A stretch of 64,000 nt of DNA from Szabonella alba (lineage in GTDB: Bacteria > Pseudomonadota > Alphaproteobacteria > Rhodobacterales > Rhodobacteraceae). The notes beneath the pieces are model-generated. The model was not told the origin of the DNA, did not search any database, and saw only the letters and a list, made by a program, of their open reading frames with translations. Positions within the stretch are counted from its first letter, which is position 1. Each line of letters starts with the position of its first letter. Made by a program: the position numbers and the translations under genes. This document shows, in pieces, positions 7,998 through 16,261 of the stretch. The stretch lies in contig NZ_JAESVN010000001.1 of NCBI RefSeq assembly GCF_016765775.1, positions 620,001 through 684,000 of the forward strand, written 5' to 3'.

Positions 7998-9382
7998 GCC
8001 TCGATCCTTTCCTGCAGCCCGGCGACATGCCGCAGCATCCAGTTCGCGTTGCGCAAAAGCCGCGCGTCATCGCCGCGCCGCGCGACCATCTGTAGTCCCA
8101 TCGGCAGGCCGCTTTCCGCATGGAACAGCGGCAGCGTGATTGCCGGTGTGCCGCACAGCGTCCAGAGCCCGTTGAAGACCGCGCTGCCGGTGGAGGACAG
8201 CCCTTCCGGCGCCGCGGTCGGTGTCGCAGGGCACAGGATCGCGTCGCAACGGTCGAAAATCTCGTCCAGCCCCGCATTCAGCACCTCGCGCCAGTCCAGC
8301 GCGGCCAGATAGTCGCGGGCGAGGATGGATTTGCCCTCCTCCAGTGCGGCGCGCATTTCATCGGACAAAAGGTCGGGGCCGCGTCGTTCAACATGGAAGT
8401 AGAACTTTGCCATCTCCGCAAAATTGATCCGCTGGCGGATCGCGGCAGCCTCGTCAAAGGCATTTGGCAGCGGTGTCTGAAAAACCTGATCGCCCAGCGA
8501 AGCGGCCAGTTCCTCCATGGCGGCGCTGGTCTCGGAACAGGCAAGCCCGCCCTCGGGCAGCGAGACCATGGCGAAAGTCGGGGCGACAGGAACCCGCGCC
8601 CCGGCGGTCGTGACAAGACGCGGGGCGGGCAGGGGTTCGGTCGCGGGATCGCGGGTATCGTGGCCTGCCAGCGCCTCGGCCAGAAGGGCCGCACCCGCAA
8701 CCGTCAGCGCAAAGACACCGACCGTATCCAGATGCGGCGATTGCGTCAGAATACCCGTGCGCGGGATCAGGCCGAAGCTGGGCTTGAACCCCACGACACC
8801 GCAATAGGCCGCCGGGCGGATGACCGATCCGCCGGTCTGGGTGCCGATGGCCAGCGGCACCATCAGCGCCGCCACCGCCGCCGCCGATCCGGCCGAAGAC
8901 CCCCCCGGCGTATGGGCGGGATCATGCGGGTTGCGCGTCTTGCCGGGATGCAGAAACGCCCCCTCGGTTGTGACGGTCTTGCCCATGATGATGGCGCCCG
9001 CCGCCTTCAGCCGCGCGACGACCACGGCATCCTCGGACGGAACGCGGCCCGCATCCACCGCGAAACCGTTCGCGGTTGGAATGCCCTTGGTGTCGATGAT
9101 GTCCTTCACCCCCACCGGCAGCCCGTGCAGCGGGCCGATGGCGCGTCCCGACTGGCGGCGGGCATCCAGCGCCCGGGCCTGCGCCAAGGCATGATCGCCG
9201 TCCAGCCAGGCCCAGGCCTGCACCTGCGGTTCCAGTTCCGCAATCCGCTCAAGACAGGCCTCGACCAGTTCGACCGCGCTTAACGCGCCCCGGGCCAGCC
9301 GGTCGCGCAGTTCCACCGCACCAAGCGCCAGCAGGCTTTGCGCAGTCACACGCTTAACAGGCACAGGCTTAACGGGCGCCAT
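7994..9382 (-). CDS. Amidase-signature family amidase
   Basis: The protein has 462 residues. Amidase-signature enzymes hydrolyse amides with a Ser-cisSer-Lys triad. Visible are Lys93 in PVGVKDIIDT, the Gly/Ser loop TPGGSSAGSAAA (cis-Ser162) and Ser186 in GTQTGGSVIRPA, the spacing expected for the family. I chose the ATG at 9382 (MAPVKPVPVKRV). A longer frame to 9424 would overlap dctM by 56 bp, whereas this start overlaps it by only 14 bp. It is the third-to-last step of the dctP-Q-M-amidase-small-membrane-protein operon, so the transporter probably imports its substrate, an amide or carbamoyl acid. The substrate cannot be read from sequence. Confidence 0.88.
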   Translation of the reverse strand: MAPVKPVPVKRVTAQSLLALGAVELRDRLARGALSAVELVEACLERIAELEPQVQAWAWLDGDHALAQARALDARRQSGRAIGPLHGLPVGVKDIIDTKGIPTANGFAVDAGRVPSEDAVVVARLKAAGAIIMGKTVTTEGAFLHPGKTRNPHDPAHTPGGSSAGSAAAVAALMVPLAIGTQTGGSVIRPAAYCGVVGFKPSFGLIPRTGILTQSPHLDTVGVFALTVAGAALLAEALAGHDTRDPATEPLPAPRLVTTAGARVPVAPTFAMVSLPEGGLACSETSAAMEELAASLGDQVFQTPLPNAFDEAAAIRQRINFAEMAKFYFHVERRGPDLLSDEMRAALEEGKSILARDYLAALDWREVLNAGLDEIFDRCDAILCPATPTAAPEGLSSTGSAVFNGLWTLCGTPAITLPLFHAESGLPMGLQMVARRGDDARLLRNANWMLRHVAGLQERIEA

Positions 9383-10790
9383 AGAACAGCTCCGGCAGGT
9401 AGAAGACGATTTGCGGATAGGCATACATCAGCGCCATCGCCATGAACACCATGCCGACATAGGGCAGCACCCCGGCGAAGATCTGCGTCAGCTGGATATG
9501 GGGCGGCGCGATCCCCTTGAGGTAATAGGCCGACATCGCCATGGGCGGCGTCAGGAACGAGGTCTGCAGGTTCAGCGCGACCAGCACCCCGAAGAACAAG
9601 GGGTCGATGCCAAAGACCGGCAGCAACGGGAGGAAGATCGGCACAAAGATGATGATGATCTCGGACCATTCCAGCGGCCAGCCCAAGAGGAAGATGATGA
9701 GCTGCGCCATGATCAGGAACTGGAAGGGCGTCAGATCGAAGGATTTCACGAATTCCGCGATCACATGTTCGCCGCCCAGATAGGAAAACACCGCCGAGAA
9801 CACATAGGACCCGACAAAAAGCCAGCATACCATCGCGGTGGTCCGCACGGTCAGATAGACGCTTTCGCGCAGGCGCTCAAAGCTCATCGCGCCATAGGCG
9901 ACGGCCAGCACCATGCCGCCCAATGCCCCGATGGCCGCAGCCTCGGTCGGTGTGGCAAGCCCGAACAGGATCGACCCCAGCACCGAGAAGATCAGCAGCG
10001 CCAGCGGCAGGAATGAGGTTGCCAGCATCCATGCCAGCCGCAGGAAGGGTACATCGGGCACTTCCTCCTTGGTCGGGCGCGGCGCCAGTTTCGGGTTCAG
10101 CATGGCGCGGGCGATGATATAGACCAGATAGAGGCCCACCAGCACCAGCCCCGGCAGCAGGGCCGCCGCATAAAGCCGCACGATGGAAACCCCTGATGAG
10201 GCCGCATAGACGATCAGCATGATCGAGGGCGGGATCAGGATACCCAGCGTGCCGCCCGCGCAGATGATGCCCGATGCAAAGCTGGCATCATAGCGAGCCT
10301 TGAGCATGGCAGGCAGCGCCAGAAGGCCCATCAGGGTTACCACTGCACCAACGATCCCCGTGGCGGTTGCAAACAGCGCGCAGGTGATCAGCGCCGCGAC
10401 CCCCAGCGATCCGGGCATGTTCTTGGTCGCGACCGCCAGCGTGTCGAACAACCGGCCGACGATATTGGCGCGCTCGACGATATAGCCCATGAACAGGAAC
10501 AGCGGCACCGCCGTCAGCACCTCGTTCGACATGACCGTGTAGGTCTGGTTCACGAAAAGGTCGAAGATCCGGTTGTTGTAGAACCCCTCGACCCAGAGCG
10601 AGACACTGTCCCACCAGCCCGCATCTTCATCCAGCCGGTTATAGCCGCGCCACATGCGCGAGGGATCGTAATAGGCGAAGTAGCCAAAGCCGATGCCAAG
10701 CGCCATCAGCGTGAAGGCGATCGGAAAGCCCAGAAAGACGAAGGCGATGAAGATGCCGAGCATCAGCAGGGCGACTTGGGGATCGGTCAC
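9369..10790 (-). CDS. dctM: TRAP transporter large permease subunit (DctM family)
   Basis: The protein has 473 residues, a dozen or so hydrophobic helices and the Gly-rich hairpins typical of DctM, such as GTLGILIPPSIMLIVYA and a later PTEAAAIGALGG. A long polar insertion after the first helices (YYDPSRMWRGYNRLDEDAGW) is characteristic of the 2-oxoacid/TakM-like subgroup. It forms the Na+-driven membrane channel with the DctQ subunit at 10854 and receives substrate from the binding protein at 11527. Its stop overlaps the amidase start. The substrate class (2-oxo acids) is inferred from resemblance of the binding protein to TakP. Confidence 0.93.
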   Translation of the reverse strand: MTDPQVALLMLGIFIAFVFLGFPIAFTLMALGIGFGYFAYYDPSRMWRGYNRLDEDAGWWDSVSLWVEGFYNNRIFDLFVNQTYTVMSNEVLTAVPLFLFMGYIVERANIVGRLFDTLAVATKNMPGSLGVAALITCALFATATGIVGAVVTLMGLLALPAMLKARYDASFASGIICAGGTLGILIPPSIMLIVYAASSGVSIVRLYAAALLPGLVLVGLYLVYIIARAMLNPKLAPRPTKEEVPDVPFLRLAWMLATSFLPLALLIFSVLGSILFGLATPTEAAAIGALGGMVLAVAYGAMSFERLRESVYLTVRTTAMVCWLFVGSYVFSAVFSYLGGEHVIAEFVKSFDLTPFQFLIMAQLIIFLLGWPLEWSEIIIIFVPIFLPLLPVFGIDPLFFGVLVALNLQTSFLTPPMAMSAYYLKGIAPPHIQLTQIFAGVLPYVGMVFMAMALMYAYPQIVFYLPELFYGAR

Positions 10791-10853
10791 GGGAAAGCTC
10801 CGGTTCTGGACGCGGGGGCAGGGGGCAGGTCGCAGGGCAGGCGGGACTCGGGG

Positions 10854-11447
10854 TCAGGCACCTGTGGACCTCTCGGCCCGTTCGGCCTCGGCGCGTTGCT
10901 TGATCAGCAGGGCCTCGGTTTCCTCGACATCCTCCTCGGCCTCGATCCAGTAACCATCGCGCAGGCACAGGATGCAGCGGAAAACCTGTGCCAGACCCTG
11001 TATAAGCAGAAGGATCCCCGCCGCGACCATCACCGATTTGAACTGATAGATCGGGATCCCTGCGGGACTGTTGATGCTGACCTCGGCATAACCCCATGAC
11101 CGCGATGAGTATTTCCAGCCGGTCAGGGTCAGGGCAAGAATGCCCGGGAAGAAGAAGAGGATATAAAGGACCAGATCGACCAGCGCCTGCCGCCGGGGTG
11201 CCCATGTGCGATAGATGAAATCGCCCCGCACATGGCCGCCGCGCGACAGCGTATAGGCGCCGCCCATCATGAACAGCGTGCCATACATGATGAAGGACAC
11301 GTCCAGCGACCATGGGGTGGGTTTGTTGAACACATAGCGCACCAGCACCTCATAGCTGACCCCGAAGGTCATCAGCATGATAAGCCAGCCGAATGCCTTG
11401 CCGAACCATGCCGACAGGCGGTCGGCGAAACGGATGTAACCGAGCAT
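10854..11447 (-). CDS. dctQ: TRAP transporter small permease subunit (DctQ family)
   Basis: The protein has 197 residues with four hydrophobic helices. It carries the DctQ pattern: MTFGVSYEVLVRYVFNKPTP (conserved RYVFN.PT), SLDVSFIMYGTLFMMGGAY and HVRGDFIY. The charged C-terminal tail (EAEEDVEETEALLIKQRAEA) is unusually acidic and may be cytoplasmic. It lies between the binding-protein gene, from which it is separated by a hairpin, and dctM (63 bp gap). It pairs with DctM to form the membrane unit. Confidence 0.92.
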   Translation of the reverse strand: MLGYIRFADRLSAWFGKAFGWLIMLMTFGVSYEVLVRYVFNKPTPWSLDVSFIMYGTLFMMGGAYTLSRGGHVRGDFIYRTWAPRRQALVDLVLYILFFFPGILALTLTGWKYSSRSWGYAEVSINSPAGIPIYQFKSVMVAAGILLLIQGLAQVFRCILCLRDGYWIEAEEDVEETEALLIKQRAEAERAERSTGA

Positions 11448-11469
11448 GAAGGGTCCTTGCGGTCAAAGA

Positions 11470-11500
11470 CCCCGGAGGCACGGATCAGGTGCCTCCGGGG
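11470..11500 (-). terminator. Strong hairpin between dctP and dctQ (attenuator or mRNA stabiliser)
   Basis: CCCCGGAGGCAC (11470-11481) and GTGCCTCCGGGG (11489-11500) form a perfect 12-bp stem with a 7-base loop. On the coding (minus) strand it is followed by TCTTTG. Such hairpins after binding-protein genes usually give partial termination or 3' protection, so that the binding protein is made in excess of the permease. Confidence 0.7.
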
Positions 11501-11526
11501 ATGGGATCAGCGATGCGGAAAGCCGG

Positions 11527-12663
11527 TCAGAGCTTCAGCTTGCCGGGGAAGTAATGCTCATAGGCCAGACCCAGATCCGGGGCGCCCATCAGCTCGTAAT
11601 AGGAGACTTTCTCGACCCAGGCGCGCTGGCTGTCCATGACCTTCTTGTTGTAGGGGTCGGTTTCCAGATCGGCGATCAGCGTATCCCATGCCTCAAGCTG
11701 GGCTGCGAGGATTTCCTTGGACGTGCGGTGCACGGTCACGCCGTCCTGCGATTGCAGCTCTTCCAGATCCTTGGAATATTCGCGCATCGCCAGCGCAAGG
11801 TTCGACGTGGCCGATGCCTCGACGCCATATTTCAGGATCGCCTGAAGATCGGGGTCGAGATCGTCGAAGAAATCCTTGTTGAAGGTGAATTCGAACGCCT
11901 CGGACGCCTGATGGTAAGAAGACAGATAGTAGTTCTTGGCCACGTCCTGCGCGCCGAAACGACGGTCGGACGAGGGGTTGTTGAACTCGAACGCATCAAT
12001 GACGCCGCGTTCCATCGCGGGCACGATTTCACCGCCCGGAAGCTGGGCGACCGACATGCCCATCTGCTGCAGCAGATCGGCGGCAAGACCCACGGTGCGG
12101 TATTTGAAGCCCTGGATATCGGCGACGCTATTCACGGTGCCCTTGAACCAGCCGAAGGGCTGGGCGGGCATCGGCATCCCCATGAAACCATAGACATTGA
12201 GCCCGAGGATATCCTGCGTCAGTTCGCGGTAAAGTTCCGCCCCGCCGCCCTGATAGAACCAGCCCAGCATGGTGGTGGCCGAACCGCCATAGACCGGCCC
12301 GGTGCCGAAGAACGAGGCCGCCTTGTGCTTGCCATACCAATAGACCGGCACGGTATGGGTGGCGTCGATCACGCCGTCATGCACCGCATCCATCACCTGA
12401 AAGGCGCCGACCACCGCCCCGGCGGGCAGCAGATCAACCCGCAGGCGGCCGCCTGACATCTCTTCGACCCGGGCGGTGTATTCGCGGGCGAAATCCATCC
12501 AGATATCCGAGGCAGGCCACGACGTCTGCATCTTCATCACGAGCGGGGATTGCGCCAGAACGGCGGGTGCTGCCAGCACCGACCCGGCGGCGGCCCCTCC
12601 GGCCAGTGCACCGGTGCGCAGGAAAGAGCGGCGCGAAAGCGCCTGCTTGTTGGAAACGGTCAT
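11527..12663 (-). CDS. dctP: TRAP transporter substrate-binding protein, TakP-like, Tat-exported
   Basis: The protein has 378 residues. The N-terminus, ALSRRSFLRTGALAGGAAAG, carries a twin-arginine (SRRSFLR) signal followed by a hydrophobic stretch and an AQS cleavage site, so it is exported folded to the periplasm. The mature part has DctP/TakP features: MQTSWPASDIW, GAFQVMDAVHDGVIDATH, GFKYRTVGLAADLLQQMG and FEFNNPSSDRRFGAQDV. It captures the solute, by homology a 2-oxo acid such as pyruvate or 2-oxobutyrate (Rhodobacter TakP), and hands it to DctQM. First gene of the operon; the upstream region has an operator-like palindrome at 12717. Confidence 0.9.
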   Translation of the reverse strand: MTVSNKQALSRRSFLRTGALAGGAAAGSVLAAPAVLAQSPLVMKMQTSWPASDIWMDFAREYTARVEEMSGGRLRVDLLPAGAVVGAFQVMDAVHDGVIDATHTVPVYWYGKHKAASFFGTGPVYGGSATTMLGWFYQGGGAELYRELTQDILGLNVYGFMGMPMPAQPFGWFKGTVNSVADIQGFKYRTVGLAADLLQQMGMSVAQLPGGEIVPAMERGVIDAFEFNNPSSDRRFGAQDVAKNYYLSSYHQASEAFEFTFNKDFFDDLDPDLQAILKYGVEASATSNLALAMREYSKDLEELQSQDGVTVHRTSKEILAAQLEAWDTLIADLETDPYNKKVMDSQRAWVEKVSYYELMGAPDLGLAYEHYFPGKLKL

Positions 12664-12716
12664 ATCATCCTCCCAGATGGTCTATCCCGGGTTTTGCCCG
12701 GTGACATTGGTCATTT

Positions 12717-12727
12717 TTGGTCACCAA
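12717..12727. promoter_or_regulatory. Operator-like palindrome TTGGTCACCAA upstream of the TRAP operon
   Basis: A perfect palindrome TTGGT-C-ACCAA, preceded by a half-site ATTGGTCA at 12707-12713. TGGT...ACCA symmetry is typical of GntR/FadR-family operators. It lies 54 bp before the dctP start, a plausible promoter position. No such regulator gene is in the window. Confidence 0.45.
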
Positions 12728-12916
12728 TTCTGGCAGTTCAGCAATTATCACTCGTTAAAGCAACAAAAAACCGAAGGAATTGGCAACCCGGTGGCTGAAT
12801 ACTCCCGGGGCGCGACACTTTCTGCGAAAGTCCGCTCCGGTCGGGCTTGCCGTTGGTCCCGCGCTTTCAGGCCTTGTCTGACCGCCAGCGGCATAGCTGC
12901 AGGGTTGGTGGCGCGG

Positions 12917-12935
12917 CATGACCGGTCTTGTGATG
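12917..12935. promoter_or_regulatory. Degenerate copy of the CATGAC-N7-GTCATG palindrome
   Basis: CATGAC-CGGTCTT-GTGATG differs by one base in the half-sites from the perfect copy at 14729-14747. It shares much of the spacer (CGGNNTT) and lies 76 bases before its ATG, compared with 71 at the perfect site. It could be chance. Confidence 0.3.
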
Positions 12936-13011
12936 CCGGGCGGGGCGGGCAATGCTGCGCGCGGACCGGGCCGCAGACGCGGCCGGAAAGCCAGTGACAA
13001 AGGGGGAAAGA

Positions 13012-13635
13012 ATGAATTTCGATGTGGCAGACCTGCCGCCGGGGCTAGCCTACAAGCTGCTGACCGCGACCATCGTGCCACGCCCGATCGGCTGGGTTTC
13101 GACGATCGGACCCGGGGGGGCCGTCAATCTGGCGCCGTTCAGCTTTTTCAACGCGATGGGCGGTGCCCCTCCGGTGGTGGCGCTTGGCCTGATGCGCGCC
13201 CCGGCGGGCGGGCGCAAGGATACCGCCCGCAATATCGCGGATCAGGGTGAGTTTGTGGTCAATCTGGTATCCGAAGATCTGCTGCCGCAGATGAGCATGA
13301 CCAGCGCGCCCTTGCCCCCCGAGGAAAGTGAGCTTGAGGCGGCAGGACTGACGGCACTGGCTTCCGTCCATATCGCCCCGCCACGACTGGCCGAAAGCCC
13401 GGTTTCCTTTGAATGCCGGACCCTGCACTGCCTTGAGACCGGTCCCGACCAGATCCTTGTCGTGGGTTCGGTTCTGGCCATCCATGTCGCCGACCGTTTC
13501 GTGCTGGATGCCGAACGCGGCCATATCGACACTCCGGCGCTTGGGCTGGTGGCGCGGATGCATGGGGCAGGCTGGTATGCGCGCAGTTCGGATCTTGTGC
13601 AGCTTGACCGCCCGGCAGGCGGTGGCAGGCTCTGA
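13012..13635 (+). CDS. Flavin reductase-like (FMN-binding split barrel) protein
   Basis: The protein has 207 residues. I start at the ATG at 13012, preceded by GGGGGAAAG; the longer frame to 12952 lacks a ribosome-binding site. The sequence matches the flavin reductase/DIM6-NTAB family: ATIVPRPIGWVSTIGPGGAVNLAPFSFFNA, split across the flavin-binding strands, then NIADQGEFVVNLVSEDL and the conserved ending ARMHGAGWYARSSDL. It binds FMN and probably reduces it or uses it in an oxidoreduction. It precedes a DapA-like aldolase by 86 bp on the same strand and is divergent from the TRAP operon, which suggests shared metabolism of the imported acid. Confidence 0.87.
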   Translation: MNFDVADLPPGLAYKLLTATIVPRPIGWVSTIGPGGAVNLAPFSFFNAMGGAPPVVALGLMRAPAGGRKDTARNIADQGEFVVNLVSEDLLPQMSMTSAPLPPEESELEAAGLTALASVHIAPPRLAESPVSFECRTLHCLETGPDQILVVGSVLAIHVADRFVLDAERGHIDTPALGLVARMHGAGWYARSSDLVQLDRPAGGGRL

Positions 13636-13721
13636 CCGCAAGGCGGGAATCCCGCGCCGCCTTGCCCTGCGGCGGGCCGGGTGGCATTGAGGCCGTGACA
13701 GAACCGAACCGGGAGAGAACC

Positions 13722-14636
13722 ATGCTCGACGAATCCGCCAAGGGTGTTTTCACCATCGCGGTCACGCCTTTCCTGCCCGATGGGGCGCTGGATCTCGACA
13801 GCGTCGGGCGGATGACCGATTTTTATCTGGAAAAGGGGGCCACGGGCCTCACCATCCTCGGGATCATGGGGGAGGCGGGCAAGCTGACAGCGGCGGAATC
13901 GATGGCGGTCGTGCGGGCGGTGACGGCGCGGGCCGGCGTTCCGGTGGTCGTGGGCGTCTCGGCCCCCGGTTTCGCGCAGATGCAGGCACTGGCCACCGAG
14001 GCGATGGAGGCCGGGGCGGCGGGCGTGATGGTCGCCCCGACCCCTGCCTTGCGCAATGATGACCAGATCGCGGGATACTATCGCAATGTGGCCGAGATAT
14101 TGGGGCCGATCCCCTTCGTGCTGCAGGATTTCCCGCTGGTGACCGGGGTCACGATCCCCACCTCGGTCATCCTGCGGATCGTCGAGGATTGCCCGACCAT
14201 GGTGATGCTGAAACATGAGGACTGGCCGGGGCTGGACAAGATTTCGGCGCTGCGGGCGGCGTCCGATGCCGGGGCGCGGCGCATTTCAATCCTTTGCGGC
14301 AATGGCGGCCAGTTCCTGCCCGAGGAGGTGGCGCGCGGGGCCGATGGCGCGATGACGGGCTTTGCCTTTCCCGAAATGATGGCGGGCGTTGTCGCCGCTG
14401 CCGAAGCGGGCAAAATGGAGCGCGCGCGCGATATCTTCGATTGCTACCTGCCGCTGGTGCGCTTTGAGGCGCAGCCGGGGCTGGGGCTGTCGGTGCGCAA
14501 GTATATTCTGGCGCGGCGCGGCGCGATTGCCCATGCCACGCTGCGCAAGCCCGGTGCGGGCCTGAACGCGGCGGGCATTGCCGAGGTCGAGGCCCTGATC
14601 GCGCGGCAGGACCGGCGGCTTGCGGCCCTTGGCTGA
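13722..14636 (+). CDS. Dihydrodipicolinate synthase/N-acetylneuraminate lyase superfamily aldolase
   Basis: The protein has 304 residues. The start at 13722 is supported by GGGAGAG. It is a TIM-barrel class I aldolase; the Schiff-base Lys is likely Lys164 in MVMLKHEDWPG. It contains the GIMGEAGKLT signature, close to the family GTTGE loop. The second catalytic residue normally provided by the YNVP motif is not conserved: the aligned stretch reads LQDFP, with Gln in place of Tyr. So it is probably not a lysine-pathway DapA but a catabolic member acting on a 2-oxo acid, in keeping with the neighbouring TRAP transporter. The exact substrate is unknown. Confidence 0.83.
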   Translation: MLDESAKGVFTIAVTPFLPDGALDLDSVGRMTDFYLEKGATGLTILGIMGEAGKLTAAESMAVVRAVTARAGVPVVVGVSAPGFAQMQALATEAMEAGAAGVMVAPTPALRNDDQIAGYYRNVAEILGPIPFVLQDFPLVTGVTIPTSVILRIVEDCPTMVMLKHEDWPGLDKISALRAASDAGARRISILCGNGGQFLPEEVARGADGAMTGFAFPEMMAGVVAAAEAGKMERARDIFDCYLPLVRFEAQPGLGLSVRKYILARRGAIAHATLRKPGAGLNAAGIAEVEALIARQDRRLAALG

Positions 14637-14728
14637 GGTTTCGACGGCGGGGCTCCGGCATCGCGATACCTTCGGGGCGCATCCATGCCGCCCCGAAGGC
14701 CGCTGTGCCTGAACGGGCGAAAGGACGG

Positions 14729-14747
14729 CATGACCGGATTTGTCATG
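14729..14747. promoter_or_regulatory. Perfect palindrome CATGAC-N7-GTCATG, candidate shared operator (copy 1)
   Basis: CATGAC (14729-14734), spacer CGGATTT, GTCATG (14742-14747). It lies 71 bases upstream of the secreted-protein gene at 14819. The minus-strand reading, CATGACAAATCCGGTCATG, matches the sites at 19892 and 23537 in both arms and most of the spacer. Candidate binding site for the response regulator at 21358; this is inference. Confidence 0.6.
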
Positions 14748-14818
14748 CGGCAAAGGCTTTTCAGCGGCGTCGGGCAATGGCACTCTGGCGCAGGTTTGGT
14801 CAAGGACAGGATGGTGAC

Positions 14819-15529
14819 ATGAGCCCCCGGACATTGCGACGCATTCTTGGTTCCGCCGCGATTGCGGCCTGTCTGACCAGCCCCGCCGGGGCGGAGGACC
14901 GCAGCGGCATGAACCTTGCCGAAGGCACCCCCGCCGCGCAGAACGCGGCCCCGGGGGGCGTCGCGCAATTCGCGCTGGCGCAGGATCTGCATGCTTTGGG
15001 CCTGCAGCTTTCGGATGCGCTGCTGGTGCTGACGGCGGCGCGGATCGCCTCGGGTGTGGTGCTGACCGATGTGACGCGCGAACGGCAGGGAGAGGCCGCG
15101 CCTTTCGTGATGACCGGCGAGGCCGCCGTTGCATCCTTGCCCGACAGCGCCCGGATGCTGGAGGATGCCCGCACCCTTGCCGGTGAGGATGAGCTTTTGC
15201 TGTCACTGGCCGATGATATCGAGGCCGAAGGCGCGCGTGGCCGGATTGGCGGGGCCTCGCGTGAGACCGTGCGGCTGGCGGCCGGGTCCAGCGATGTGTG
15301 GAAAGTGCCCTTCTATGGCGAGGCGCAGGCCGAGATCGGGGTTTCGGGCGGCGGGGATATCGCCTTTTCGGTCGTGGTCGAGGATGAGAACGGCAACCGC
15401 ATCTGGTGCCCCGCCGGAATGCGGGTCAGTTTCTACTGCGATTTCACGCCGCGCTGGAACGGGTTCTTTCTGGTCACCGTTTCGAATACCGGGGCGGCGG
15501 AAAGTTCCTACATGCTGCTGACGAACTGA
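14819..15529 (+). CDS. Secreted protein, paralogue A of the caspase-cluster small exported family
   Basis: The protein has 236 residues with a Sec signal peptide (RRILGSAAIAACLTSPAGA-E). The middle is helical (LHALGLQLSDALLVLTAARI, then MLEDARTLAGEDELLLSLAD). The C-terminal half looks like a beta-sandwich resembling PPC-type domains (VEDENGNRIWC...FYCDFTPRWNGFFLVTVSN) and ends YMLLTN. A Cys-X9-Cys pair could form a disulfide. The gene at 23639 encodes a clear paralogue with the same order of segments and the ending YALMTN. I chose this ATG because it gives the signal peptide; the frame to 14705 extends through the operator. Function unknown; periplasmic, possibly a binding partner or substrate of the caspase-like proteases nearby. 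Confidence 0.75.
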   Translation: MSPRTLRRILGSAAIAACLTSPAGAEDRSGMNLAEGTPAAQNAAPGGVAQFALAQDLHALGLQLSDALLVLTAARIASGVVLTDVTRERQGEAAPFVMTGEAAVASLPDSARMLEDARTLAGEDELLLSLADDIEAEGARGRIGGASRETVRLAAGSSDVWKVPFYGEAQAEIGVSGGGDIAFSVVVEDENGNRIWCPAGMRVSFYCDFTPRWNGFFLVTVSNTGAAESSYMLLTN

Positions 15530-15557
15530 CCGGGCAGGGCGTTGGGCAAGGGAAAGG

Positions 15558-15582
15558 CGGGTCCGCTGGACCCGGTTTTTGC
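15558..15582 (+). terminator. Intrinsic terminator after paralogue A
   Basis: CGGGTCC (15558-15564), GCT loop, GGACCCG (15568-15574), then GTTTTTGCTTTT. A textbook rho-independent terminator 28 bp past the stop codon. Confidence 0.85.
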
Positions 15583-15829
15583 TTTTGTGGCATCGCGTCT
15601 GCCGCGCGCGGTCATGAAGCGGTGGGGGAGCGCCGCCCAGCCGCCCCGACCGGCAAGGGACCGGCCCGCCACCAAACCTTGCCCCATAACCTGACAAGCA
15701 CCAGGTCGTTTTGCTTCTTCAGCAGAAAAATTGCTCTCCCCCGGGATCGGCGTCAAAATCGGGCTTTCGCGGCACCGGGAACGAGCGTCTGCTATGCGGA
15801 CGGAGCGGTTGATGAGGGATATACTTGTC
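15583..15829. other. Intergenic, nothing recognised
   Basis: Between the terminator of paralogue A and the end of the minus-strand nuclease-like gene. No convincing ORF, RNA gene or repeat on either strand. Confidence 0.5.
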
Positions 15830-16261
15830 CTAAGCGCCCGGAGGTGTGGAAAGCCGGTGCCAAGCATCCCTAAATTGTGGCTGATCGTAGGCCTTCGGTT
15901 GGAGCCAGTATGACTGCACCCCGCCGCGGCTCTTTTCGGGATCGCTGTGAAAACAAAGATCCGCAACCTCCTGCCGCCTCAAGATGAAGCAGGTCGGGGT
16001 GTCCGATTTCGCGTTGACCGTAATGATCCACCAATCCGACCGAAGGTTGCCCAGATTCGATCCCAGCCCAACCGGAGCTCTTTTAGACAGGCCCTTGCTC
16101 TGTACACCGAAAATGACGGTCTCTGCATCGTTGGCGCAATACAGGTCGCTTCCCTTCGCGTTCCGCGTCGTGGGCATCACGTTCCAGCCCCTCTTTGAAA
16201 GCTGCCATGCGACATAGTGCATGGCAGCATTTCCCGTCGCCTGCGATGATCTTACATCCAC
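15830..16261 (-). CDS. Small PD-(D/E)XK/Mrr-like nuclease-fold protein
   Basis: The protein has 143 residues from a GTG at 16261; an internal ATG at codon 14 is possible. The pattern GNAAMHYVAWQLSKRGWNVM, then TTRNAKGSDLYCANDAETVI, FGVQSKG, then a WWIITVN strand resembles restriction-endonuclease-fold proteins: an N-terminal helix, Asp39 in GSDL, and Gln54-x-Lys56 in VQSKG as the Mrr-type QxK variant of the D...(E/Q)xK metal site. It has no signal peptide. Base composition is visibly less G+C-rich than its neighbours and the frame is flanked by non-coding DNA on both sides, which suggests acquired DNA. It sits inside the caspase cluster but need not belong to it. The nuclease assignment is motif-based. 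Confidence 0.55.
   Translation of the reverse strand: MDVRSSQATGNAAMHYVAWQLSKRGWNVMPTTRNAKGSDLYCANDAETVIFGVQSKGLSKRAPVGLGSNLGNLRSDWWIITVNAKSDTPTCFILRRQEVADLCFHSDPEKSRGGVQSYWLQPKAYDQPQFRDAWHRLSTPPGA

Larger units (their letters stand above)
12664..13011. promoter_or_regulatory. Divergent control region, TRAP operon / flavin reductase
   Basis: A 348-bp region without a gene between the divergent dctP (minus) and flavin-reductase (plus) starts. It contains the AT-richest stretch nearby (12700-12790), an 11-bp palindrome at 12717-12727 and, nearer the plus-strand gene, a palindrome at 12917-12935 resembling those of the caspase cluster. No ORF here is convincing. Confidence 0.6.

Noticed and set aside
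7747-8277. 176-codon minus-strand frame over the 3' end of the amidase
   Set aside because: Shadow frame; the real products here are the amidase C-terminus and the coupled 56-residue membrane protein in other frames.
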